A stretch of 35,807 nt of DNA, from the NCBI GenBank assembly GCA_029244925.1, contig JAQWQE010000068.1:1-35807 (forward strand). Reading direction: 5' to 3'. The notes beneath the pieces are model-generated. The model made no database searches. It worked only from the letters and a program-made list of their open reading frames with translations, and had not been told where the DNA came from. A program made the translations under genes and the position numbers. Positions 1 through 8,635 of the stretch are shown one piece after another. Origin of the DNA: Gammaproteobacteria bacterium (lineage in GTDB: Bacteria > Pseudomonadota > Gammaproteobacteria > Steroidobacterales > UBA11654). How positions within the stretch are numbered: the first letter of the stretch is position 1; every line of letters starts with the position of its first letter.

Positions 1-141
1 GACTTATCTGAAGTAGAAGCATTCTCATTCAAGCAAACACAAATAGGTTCGGTTACAGTAGGAGTACCACATAAAGAAAAAGTGTGGTTAGGTACTTTTA
101 TGGGCAATCGAATTGCATCCTTTAACCTAAATCAAGAGTAG
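1..141 (+). CDS. C-terminal fragment of a beta-propeller/SMP-30-like protein (5' truncated by window)
   Basis: Open frame 1 from base 1 to TAG at 139-141: DLSEVEAFSFKQTQIGSVTVGVPHKEKVWLGTFMGNRIASFNLNQE*. The VWLGTFMGNRIASF ending resembles SMP-30/gluconolactonase-type C-termini. Confidence 0.45.
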   Translation, partial: DLSEVEAFSFKQTQIGSVTVGVPHKEKVWLGTFMGNRIASFNLNQE

Positions 142-146
142 TAAAA

Positions 147-1148
147 ATGAAAGCGTATTTATGTAGAGAGTTTGGCCCCATTGATTCACATAAAGTTGAG
201 GAAATTGACAATCCAATTCCAGTAGATCATGAAGTTCTTATAAATGTTCATGCGGCCGGAGTTGCGTTTCCTGATGTTTTAGTTGTTCAGGGTTTGTATC
301 AGATTAAACCTGATTTCCCTTTTTCCCCTGGAGGTGAATTTGCAGGTGTAGTTCACTCAATAGGTAATAAAGTAAAACTGTGGAATGTTGGTGACCGAGT
401 AATTGGCTTTAAAGGTAGCGGGGGCTTTTCAGAGCAAGCGATATGTAATGAATACAATATTATGCCTCTCCCTGAATCAATGGATTATGTGTCGGGATCT
501 ATTTTTCCTCTAAATTATGGAACCTCCATTCATGCTTTTAAACAACGAGCTGAACTGCAAGCCAAAGAAACAGTTCTAATTATGGGAGCAGCAGGTGGAC
601 TAGGTATAACAGCTATTCATGTAGCAAAAGCACTAGGCGCAACAGTTATAGCTGCTGCTTCATCTCAAGAGAAGCTAAGCTTATGTAAAGCTCAAGGAGC
701 AGATGAATTAATATTATATTCAAGAGACAACATGGACAAGGAGTCTCAAAAAGGATTTTCTGATCAAATTAAAGCATTAACAAACAAACAAGGTATTGAT
801 GTCGTTTTTGATCCAGTAGGTGGTGCTTATTCCGAACCAGCCTTAAGAGCAATGGCTTGGAAAGGAAGATATCTAGTCATTGGATTTACTTCTAGTATAC
901 CGTCAATACCCTTAAACTTAGCCTTATTAAAAGGTTGTCAGATCGTAGGTGTTTTTTGGGGTAATTTTTGCGTAAAAGAACCATTAGTTAATACAGCAAA
1001 TTTTAAAGATTTATTTGATATGTTTGAAGAAGGAAAAATAAAACCTTTTGTTGTTAAGACATACCCTTTGGAAAAAACCGGATACGCGATTCAATTATTA
1101 GCAAAACGTGAGGCAATTGGAAAAATCGCTATCAAGATTCGCGATTAA
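147..1148 (+). CDS. NADPH:quinone oxidoreductase, zinc-independent medium-chain dehydrogenase family
   Basis: 333 aa; GxxGxxG-type cofactor motif MGAAGGLGITAIHVAKALGATVIAAASS, FDPVGG, PGGEFAGVV. Confidence 0.88.
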   Translation: MKAYLCREFGPIDSHKVEEIDNPIPVDHEVLINVHAAGVAFPDVLVVQGLYQIKPDFPFSPGGEFAGVVHSIGNKVKLWNVGDRVIGFKGSGGFSEQAICNEYNIMPLPESMDYVSGSIFPLNYGTSIHAFKQRAELQAKETVLIMGAAGGLGITAIHVAKALGATVIAAASSQEKLSLCKAQGADELILYSRDNMDKESQKGFSDQIKALTNKQGIDVVFDPVGGAYSEPALRAMAWKGRYLVIGFTSSIPSIPLNLALLKGCQIVGVFWGNFCVKEPLVNTANFKDLFDMFEEGKIKPFVVKTYPLEKTGYAIQLLAKREAIGKIAIKIRD

Positions 1149-2411
1149 ATGAATTCAACTAAGAGTTATTCTATATTGGGGTTTCTAACAGTATTAAATA
1201 TCCTCAATTTTATTGATCGACAATTATTAACAAGTTTTTCTAATTTTATAGTCCCGGAACTCGAGCTTACGAATACTCAATACGGGATTTTATCAGGCCT
1301 GGCTTTCATTGTTTTTTATTCTGTTATGGGAATAATCATGGGGACCTTAGCAGACCGAGTTAATAGACCAAAGTTTATAGCTATTGGTGTGGCTCTATGG
1401 AGCTTATTAACAGCCGCTTCCGGTATGGCAAAAAACTTCTGGATGCTTTTTTTTCCAAGAATATTCATTGGCGTAGGGGAATCTATTTTAACGCCAACAT
1501 CTTTATCCTACTTGTCTGAACACTTTCATAGGAAGAATTTGGGATTTGTGGCTGGTTTTTATTATCTCGCAGTACCTTTTGGCGTAACACTTTCTTTTTA
1601 CATAGCTGGTTTTCTTGGCCCTTTATGGGGTTGGAGAAACTGTTTTTATGCCTTGGGACTTTTGGGTCTGGTATTAGCTGCTTTAATGCTTTTATTTAAA
1701 GAAACCCCTAAAAGAAAAAAGGCAATAAAAAATCTGTCCATTCGGGATGTACTAACTAAAGAAACTTTTATAGAGTCACTTCATGAATTAAGAAAAACCA
1801 TTAGAGGAAGTTATGCATTGAGAATGACAATTTATGGAGGTATAGCTGCTAATTTTATTCTCGGCGCTCTCGTTTTTGATCAACTCTGGTTGGTCAATGA
1901 TAAAGGCTTTGATAGAGCTGAGATTCTTATAACCAGTGGAACAATAGGCTTACCTGCTGGTATTTTAGGTATTCTATTTGGCGGTATAGGCAGTGATTAC
2001 TACACTAAAGTTACAGGCAAAGGCAGACAAATGTTTCTGTTTTGGTGTCTACTAATTCTTACTCCATTTATTCTCTTTTTTCGATTAACAGACGATACAG
2101 GGACGATTTTCTTTTCATTATTGTTTCTTGGTTTCTTCCAGTGGGGATGTTTGTATGGGCCAATTAAATCATCAATCCTAGAACTTTCACCTGAAAAAAA
2201 TAAAGCCCTAGTCTTTGCTTATTATTTATTTTTGACGAATTTAATTGGCATTGGTTTATCTACAACCACTGCCGGGATTATGATTGATTTCTTAATTGCA
2301 AATAATATTGAAAAGCCTTACTCCATTACATTGCTAACTTTCCAATTACTTTCAGCAATTTGTCTGCCAGCATTCTATGTGGCTGGAAAGAACTATAAAC
2401 CCATTGATTAG
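1149..2411 (+). CDS. MFS transporter (Spinster-like family)
   Basis: 420 aa, about 12 hydrophobic segments, N-terminal LNFIDRQLLTSF, GTLADRVNRPKFIAIGVALWS, RIFIGVGES. Starts immediately after the upstream stop codon. Confidence 0.85.
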   Translation: MNSTKSYSILGFLTVLNILNFIDRQLLTSFSNFIVPELELTNTQYGILSGLAFIVFYSVMGIIMGTLADRVNRPKFIAIGVALWSLLTAASGMAKNFWMLFFPRIFIGVGESILTPTSLSYLSEHFHRKNLGFVAGFYYLAVPFGVTLSFYIAGFLGPLWGWRNCFYALGLLGLVLAALMLLFKETPKRKKAIKNLSIRDVLTKETFIESLHELRKTIRGSYALRMTIYGGIAANFILGALVFDQLWLVNDKGFDRAEILITSGTIGLPAGILGILFGGIGSDYYTKVTGKGRQMFLFWCLLILTPFILFFRLTDDTGTIFFSLLFLGFFQWGCLYGPIKSSILELSPEKNKALVFAYYLFLTNLIGIGLSTTTAGIMIDFLIANNIEKPYSITLLTFQLLSAICLPAFYVAGKNYKPID

Positions 2412-2423
2412 TATTTGTATAAC

Positions 2424-3878
2424 CTAAAAAAACTTTAAATCTTTGTCTTTGATTTTTCCATAACGCAAAGCAAACAAATCGGATAGGTACTGTTGTGTAT
2501 TGGTCCATGGTGCTCTCGCTCCTTGCTTTGGAAACTTATGTTTTGCTCTTTCAACATAACCGGAAGTAAAATCCAACCAAACACCTTTTTCTTCGACTGT
2601 TTCATCTGTAATTGCCATACAATAATCAAAACCTTTTGTATCAATGTAGTTAATTAGTCTGCATGTGTATTCTGCAGTAAGATCCGCTTTTAATGTCCAA
2701 GAAGCATTGGTATAACCAAACGTTACAATCATATTGGGAACATCAGCAATCATCATACTCTTGTAGAACATTTTGGAAGAGATGTCCAAGTCATTGCCAT
2801 CCACAATAATCTTCATATCACCAGCAACTTCCATATTCAGTCCTGTTGCTGTAATAATAATATCCGCATCCAGTTTTTCGCCCGATTTAAGAGTGATACC
2901 ATTTTCTGTGAATCGCTCTATTTGATCCGTAACAACACTTGCTTTATCTTCATTGATGGCATTAAAGAAGTCGCCACCAGGAACCAGACATATTCTCTGA
3001 TCCCATGGATTGTATTGTGGGGTAAAATGTTTGTCTACATCGTAATCTGGCTTCAGTTTATTTTTTATTTCTGAGATTAACCAAGCTTTTACTTTTTTAG
3101 GTCTCGCTCTTGCTTGATTGAAAAAGAACCATTGAGAGAATAGTATATTTTTCCAACGAACAATGATGTAGGCAAGTCGATCGGTAGTGTATTTTCTAAA
3201 GAAGTTACCAAGAGGATCCTCTTTTGGTCCTATGATGTAATAAGTAGGGGATCTTTGAAGCATTGTGATATGGTCTGTGTCATCAGCCATACTTGGTATA
3301 ATCGTTACCGCAGTAGCACCACTGCCAATAACCACAACTTTTTTATTCTTGTAATCTAAATTACTTGGCCATTGTTGTGGGTGAATAATTTCTCCATTAA
3401 AGTCTTCTTCTCCAAGGAAAACTGGTTTATAGCCCTCATCATAATTATAATAGCCACCACAAAATAGAATAAAATCGCATGTGAGACTATCTGCAGGGTA
3501 ATCGTTATTAGCATTGATTGACAAAGACCATTGTTTATTTTCTTTCGACCATGAAACAGAATCCACCATCCGATTGAATCTAATATACTGATCAATACTG
3601 TTTTCATTAACAATGTCTTTAAGATATTTGAGTATAGAAGGGCCATCAGCAACCACTTTTCTTCCAACCCATGGTTTAAATCTGTAACCCATTGTGCACA
3701 TGTCTGAATCCGACCTAATACCAGGGTATTGAAAAAGATCCCAAGTCCCTCCGATTGAAGATCGTCCTTCCAGCAGAAGAAAACTTTTATTAGGGCAACT
3801 TTTTTTAAGATTATAAGCAGCAGCAATACCGGAGATACCGGCACCAATTATAATGACATCAGTGTGGTTATTTTCCAT
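2424..3878 (-). CDS. Flavin-containing monooxygenase, Baeyer-Villiger type
   Basis: 484 aa; FAD Rossmann motif GAGISGIAAAYNL, GGTWD, BVMO-type fingerprint FxGxxxHxxxWP (FNGEIIHPQQWP), second nucleotide motif VIGSGATAVTI. Confidence 0.88.
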   Translation of the reverse strand: MENNHTDVIIIGAGISGIAAAYNLKKSCPNKSFLLLEGRSSIGGTWDLFQYPGIRSDSDMCTMGYRFKPWVGRKVVADGPSILKYLKDIVNENSIDQYIRFNRMVDSVSWSKENKQWSLSINANNDYPADSLTCDFILFCGGYYNYDEGYKPVFLGEEDFNGEIIHPQQWPSNLDYKNKKVVVIGSGATAVTIIPSMADDTDHITMLQRSPTYYIIGPKEDPLGNFFRKYTTDRLAYIIVRWKNILFSQWFFFNQARARPKKVKAWLISEIKNKLKPDYDVDKHFTPQYNPWDQRICLVPGGDFFNAINEDKASVVTDQIERFTENGITLKSGEKLDADIIITATGLNMEVAGDMKIIVDGNDLDISSKMFYKSMMIADVPNMIVTFGYTNASWTLKADLTAEYTCRLINYIDTKGFDYCMAITDETVEEKGVWLDFTSGYVERAKHKFPKQGARAPWTNTQQYLSDLFALRYGKIKDKDLKFF

Positions 3879-4026
3879 TTCAATATTGATTAAATTAATA
3901 AAATGATTGGTAATATTATAGTATAGATATTACCGTTACTTAAAGTATTAAAATTTATTTATGAACGACCAATAAGACTGTAATATGTCTACACCCTATT
4001 AAGAATAATTATTTCAAATCTTATTT

Positions 4027-5607
4027 ATGAGTTATCTAGTTTTAGCAAGAAAATGGAGACCAAAGTTCTTCTCTGAAGTATCTGGACAGGATCACGTAGT
4101 CAAACCTCTCCAAAACTCCCTAAATAAAGATAAAGTTCATCATGCATTTTTGTTCACAGGCACAAGAGGAGTGGGTAAAACAACGATTGCGAGACTTTTA
4201 GCGAAAGCATTAAATTGCGAGAATGGCGTAACGTCTGAACCTTGTGGAAAATGCCAACCATGTACATCCATTGATGATGGTAACTTTATAGACCTAATCG
4301 AAGTCGATGCAGCCTCACAAAGAGGGATTGATGACACCAGAGAGCTATTGGAGAACAGTCAATATACGCCTTCAACAGGAAGGTATAAAGTCTACTTAAT
4401 AGATGAAGTACATCAATTAACCAAAGAAGCCTTTAACGCTCTCCTTAAAACACTTGAAGAACCACCCCCACATATGAAGTTTCTTTTAGCAACCACAGAA
4501 AGTGAGAAAATACCGATTACTGTTTTATCAAGATGCTTGAAATTCAATCTTAAGAAAATATCTGAAGATACAATTCAACAAAGAATGATAGACATATGCA
4601 AAAAAGAGAAGATTAAGTATGAAGACAATGCATTGGGTTTAATCAGTCAAGCTTCCGATGGAAGTATGAGAGATGGTTTAAGTCTTCTGGATCAAGCACT
4701 AGCGTATGGTGATTATAATCTCACCACTGAGCACATAGAGAATATGCTTGGAACAATAGATATTAATTACTCAATAAATCTCTTAGTTGCAATTTTTAAT
4801 CAAGACAAAGAGCAGCTACATGAAGCGCTTAAAGAAGTCGATGAACTCTATCCAGACTATTCTTTAATCTTAAACTCGATGGCTTCTTTGTTGCAAGAAA
4901 TTGCTTTCAAACAAGTGACTGATAAAACTGATAAAACAATAAATTTAGACATCATTGAGTCCATAGCAATGAATCAAGAACCTGATTTAATTCAATTGTT
5001 GTATCAAATAGCAATTACATCAAAAAGGGACATGGAGATTGCACCAAGTATGAAAGAAGGTTTTAGAATGTCCATACTTCGTATGTTTTCATTCTCTATC
5101 AATGAAGAGATTGCTCCCATTCAAACTTTAGAAAAAAAAACAGTAAAAATACAAAAAATAGAGAATGGCAGTGAATCTCAATCTAAAAATAACAACAATC
5201 GTCAAAGTGAAACCAAACCTAAAGCAACAACACATGTTATGAATAGTAAGACTTGGCCCAATCGAGTCAATGAGATGAATATTAATGGAACGGTTAGACA
5301 GTTGGCTTCTCATTGCAGTCTAGAGAGTATTAAGGATCAGAAACTGCTGTTAACAATTGATACGATGCACGAACATCATTTATCAACAAACAGAGTTGAC
5401 GCTTTAAAAAATTATTTAATATCTAATTATGATTCCATTAAAAGTGTCGATATAGCACTCAAATCCAATGATGGCAGAACATTAGCAAAAAAAAGAAGTG
5501 AAGCCAATGAAGAGCAAAAGATCATGAACCAATCCAGAATAAAAACAGATCCAAATCTTCAACAATACATGGAGCTTTTTGATGCAAAAATAGATGAAGA
5601 ATCATGA
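4027..5607 (+). CDS. dnaX: DNA polymerase III subunits tau/gamma
   Basis: 526 aa; YLVLARKWRPKFFSEVSGQDHV, Walker A GTRGVGKTT, zinc-binding CENG..CGKCQPC, IDEVHQLTKEAFNALLKTLEEPP. Confidence 0.97.
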   Translation: MSYLVLARKWRPKFFSEVSGQDHVVKPLQNSLNKDKVHHAFLFTGTRGVGKTTIARLLAKALNCENGVTSEPCGKCQPCTSIDDGNFIDLIEVDAASQRGIDDTRELLENSQYTPSTGRYKVYLIDEVHQLTKEAFNALLKTLEEPPPHMKFLLATTESEKIPITVLSRCLKFNLKKISEDTIQQRMIDICKKEKIKYEDNALGLISQASDGSMRDGLSLLDQALAYGDYNLTTEHIENMLGTIDINYSINLLVAIFNQDKEQLHEALKEVDELYPDYSLILNSMASLLQEIAFKQVTDKTDKTINLDIIESIAMNQEPDLIQLLYQIAITSKRDMEIAPSMKEGFRMSILRMFSFSINEEIAPIQTLEKKTVKIQKIENGSESQSKNNNNRQSETKPKATTHVMNSKTWPNRVNEMNINGTVRQLASHCSLESIKDQKLLLTIDTMHEHHLSTNRVDALKNYLISNYDSIKSVDIALKSNDGRTLAKKRSEANEEQKIMNQSRIKTDPNLQQYMELFDAKIDEES

Positions 5608-6206
5608 AAAAGTTTAGTCCAATACTTCAAGATCTAATTGACGCATTCAAGCAATTACCTGGTATAGGTATAAAAAGTGCTCAACGAATTGTTTTTTATT
5701 TACTGAAAAATAATGATGATAAAGCACAGTTTATAACTGAGGCACTCACAAAATCTCTAGAATCCATCAAAGAATGTTCTCAATGCAGAATGTATACAGA
5801 TTCTGATGTATGCGAAATATGCTTAGATGAAAAAAGAAATAGTAAAACTATTTGCATAATAGAATCACCAGCTGACTTACTGGCTATAGAGAATACTCAA
5901 CAATATAATGGTAAATACTTTGTATTAATGGGTCATTTATCACCGATTGATGGTATTGGTCCAGATGAATTAAAAATTAATGACTTAGAAGAACTCATTG
6001 TCAGTCGTTCGATAAAAGAAATCATATTAGCAAGCAGTCCTACTGTTGAAGGTGAAGCCACTGCAAATTATATCGCTACGATTGCTGAGAATAATAATAT
6101 TAAAGCTACTCGTATTGCTTATGGTGTTCCAGTAGGGGGCGAGCTTGAGTATGTTGATGCCAATACACTAATACAAGCCATTAATAATAGAAACATTATG
6201 GATTAG
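5604..6206 (+). CDS. recR: Recombination mediator RecR
   Basis: 200 aa; LPGIGIKSAQRIVFYLL, CSQCRMYTDSDVCEIC zinc finger, TOPRIM ICIIESPADLLAIE, GVPVGGELEYVD. ATGA overlap with dnaX. Confidence 0.97.
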   Translation: MKKFSPILQDLIDAFKQLPGIGIKSAQRIVFYLLKNNDDKAQFITEALTKSLESIKECSQCRMYTDSDVCEICLDEKRNSKTICIIESPADLLAIENTQQYNGKYFVLMGHLSPIDGIGPDELKINDLEELIVSRSIKEIILASSPTVEGEATANYIATIAENNNIKATRIAYGVPVGGELEYVDANTLIQAINNRNIMD

Positions 6207-7089
6207 AAGTCTTTTTATAGTCCACTACAAGTTTTTTATAGTTTTCGTACCTGGAGGATTCAATTTCATTTTTTCTTAAATGTTCTTTTACAGAGCAGAG
6301 CGGTTCAGAAATATGAATGCAATCTCGATATTTACACTTCCCTATATGAAGTTTCATTTCCTTAAACCCAAGTTGAATATCTTGAGCATTTTCTATTGCA
6401 GGGTGTAAATTTTCTACACCTGGAGTATCAATCAAAAAGCTCTCTGAGTTTATTTGATACAAACTGGTAGTGGAAGTAGTGTGCCTGCCTTTCTTAGTCT
6501 TTGACGATAATGTTTTAGTTTTCAATGCTTGATTGTTCAGAAGCATGTTGGTAATTGTGGATTTTCCAACACCAGATTGTCCCACTAGAAATGATGTTTG
6601 GTTCATTAATTGATTGTATAACTGCTCGAAGTTGTTATTGGACTTAGCTGACATATTAATGAGTTTATAACCAAGTGTTTTATATTTTAATATCCTATTG
6701 TCTGTCAAACCACCCAAATCATTTTTATTGTATACAATTGCTGCTTGATTCTTCATCAATTCACTAACCAGTAATAATTTATCCAGCAATAGAAAATTCG
6801 GTTGAGGTTCAGGTGCAATCACAATCAATAATTGAGTAACATTTGCAGCCACAATTTGTTTTTTGCCTAACTTATCAAAACGTTCTACAACATTAATTCT
6901 TTCTTTTGGCTTATCAATAAGGGTTACATCATCAATTATTATATTCGATTCTATACTGTCTCCAACATAAAGTTTTGTTTTTGAATTCTTCAGCATGAAT
7001 TTATGCGTCTGATTATTAGAGTCAATTAATAGACCATGATTGCCATAAATATTAGCAATTCTTGATACTGATTGTTTAGATTCTTTCAT
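6196..7089 (-). CDS. rsgA: Small ribosomal subunit biogenesis GTPase RsgA
   Basis: 297 aa; circularly permuted GTPase motifs YNKNDL, GQSGVGKST, DTPGV and C-terminal Cys-His zinc motif CKYRDCIHISEPLCSVK. Divergent from orn as in other gammaproteobacteria. Confidence 0.95.
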   Translation of the reverse strand: MKESKQSVSRIANIYGNHGLLIDSNNQTHKFMLKNSKTKLYVGDSIESNIIIDDVTLIDKPKERINVVERFDKLGKKQIVAANVTQLLIVIAPEPQPNFLLLDKLLLVSELMKNQAAIVYNKNDLGGLTDNRILKYKTLGYKLINMSAKSNNNFEQLYNQLMNQTSFLVGQSGVGKSTITNMLLNNQALKTKTLSSKTKKGRHTTSTTSLYQINSESFLIDTPGVENLHPAIENAQDIQLGFKEMKLHIGKCKYRDCIHISEPLCSVKEHLRKNEIESSRYENYKKLVVDYKKTSNP

Positions 7090-7137
7090 AGTTAAACTTT
7101 TATGATTATACCTTTAATACTCTGTTAAAATCGTTTT

Positions 7138-7686
7138 ATGTCTACAGATTCAAAAAGACTTATTTGGCTAGATCTAGAGATGACTGGTCTTGATACTTTC
7201 AATGATACGATTATTGAAATAGCAACCGTTGTCACTGACGGTAATCTTAGTGTAATCGCTGAAGGTCCTAGCCTTGCTATTCATCAAGACGATACTATTC
7301 TCGATGCTATGGATAATTGGAACAAAAAAACACATTCACAATCTGGATTGCTTAAAAGAGTGAGAAAATCAAAACTCACGATTGCTGATGCTGAGAATAT
7401 GACACTTAGTTTTTTAAAAAAAATCACCAACAAAGAAGAATCACCAATGTGTGGCAACACCATTTGTCAGGATAGAAGATTCTTGGCAAGACAGATGCCA
7501 CAATTGGAATCACATTTCAACTACAGGAATCTTGATGTTACTTCTTTAAAAATTATCTCTCAGCTTTGGAATCCAGAAGTAACAAGATCGCACAGTAAAA
7601 ACTCAAATCACCTAGCAATGGATGATGTATATGACTCCATATATGAGTTAAAGCACTATAAGAATTACTTGATCAATGAAGAGTAG
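7138..7686 (+). CDS. orn: Oligoribonuclease
   Basis: 182 aa; DEDDh exonuclease motifs WLDLEMTGLD and HLAMDDVYDSIYELKHYK. Confidence 0.97.
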   Translation: MSTDSKRLIWLDLEMTGLDTFNDTIIEIATVVTDGNLSVIAEGPSLAIHQDDTILDAMDNWNKKTHSQSGLLKRVRKSKLTIADAENMTLSFLKKITNKEESPMCGNTICQDRRFLARQMPQLESHFNYRNLDVTSLKIISQLWNPEVTRSHSKNSNHLAMDDVYDSIYELKHYKNYLINEE

Positions 7687-7690
7687 AAGA

Positions 7691-8065
7691 TCATCCTGCA
7701 AAAAATAGTGCGATCACACAAGTCAGACCTACGATATATGAAATAGACCTTAAATTACCTTTTTCTTGGATATAAAATACTCCATGGAGCACTCTACAAA
7801 AAACGAAAGATACAGCTAAAACATCAATTATGAACTGATTATGTCCAAGCAGATGTGCAATGATTACTGCTGCAACAAAAGGAGGAAATGTTTCATAGCA
7901 GTTTTGTTCAGCGCAGTAAGCATTTTTTGCTTTTCCTGATAACTGATTAAGATGATCTCTTGGTGAATCATTGTTGTATTTTAATGTGGAATTCTTTTTT
8001 GATACGCCAGCCCAGTAAATTGGAATAAGCATGCAAATTAGTATGCAAAGGTATGCTAAAGTCAT
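7691..8065 (-). CDS. MAPEG family membrane protein
   Basis: 124 aa, four hydrophobic segments, NCYETFPPFVAAVIIAHLLG and RVLHGVFYI typical of MAPEG (Pfam01124-like). Confidence 0.8.
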   Translation of the reverse strand: MTLAYLCILICMLIPIYWAGVSKKNSTLKYNNDSPRDHLNQLSGKAKNAYCAEQNCYETFPPFVAAVIIAHLLGHNQFIIDVLAVSFVFCRVLHGVFYIQEKGNLRSISYIVGLTCVIALFFAG

Positions 8066-8134
8066 AACGATCTCCTTATGTGATATTTTTATTTATTTAG
8101 TATTATTATTATGTAATATTTATGTCTAAATATT

Positions 8135-8635
8135 GTGATTATTAAAATAAAAAAAGCCCTTTCTAAAAACAATCCAAATTCCATTAGTAGGGCTGAAGAT
8201 TTGTATTTACTTTATGAAGATAATTACAAACTATTTGAAACAAAGATATTGATATCTTTCAAAAACATAAAAGGTAAAAAGGCTGAGACTAATAATCATG
8301 TAGAATTGCTTTTTTCTGATTTAGAATTACCGCCCATAAAAATTATCATCAAGCCTATTTCAAAATTTACACTTGATTGTTCTATGCATTATGATCTAAC
8401 TTCATACAATCATTCATCCATTAATATCTTCCCTTTCAGAATAAATTTTAGAGTATTTAAGGATGCTAATGTCATTGAAGCCCAAACGATTGATGATAGT
8501 AATAATAACTTTTCTATAAACACTGAGAAACGAACAGTTAAAAAAACAGAAATCAATATCATGGATCAAAAGCTTGCAATAAACTCTCTTTTACATGAGT
8601 GGCTAACCATGATTAACCAACATTATTGTAAATAA
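8135..8635 (+). CDS. Hypothetical protein (GTG start)
   Basis: 166 aa ORF abutting the downstream MFS start (stop at 8635, next ATG at 8636). No recognised motif; no clear SD seen. Confidence 0.6.
   Translation: MIIKIKKALSKNNPNSISRAEDLYLLYEDNYKLFETKILISFKNIKGKKAETNNHVELLFSDLELPPIKIIIKPISKFTLDCSMHYDLTSYNHSSINIFPFRINFRVFKDANVIEAQTIDDSNNNFSINTEKRTVKKTEINIMDQKLAINSLLHEWLTMINQHYCK

Noticed and set aside
3356-3847. 163-aa and 69-aa minus-strand ORFs in another frame of the monooxygenase
   Set aside because: Out-of-frame readings of a clear FAD enzyme; no motifs.
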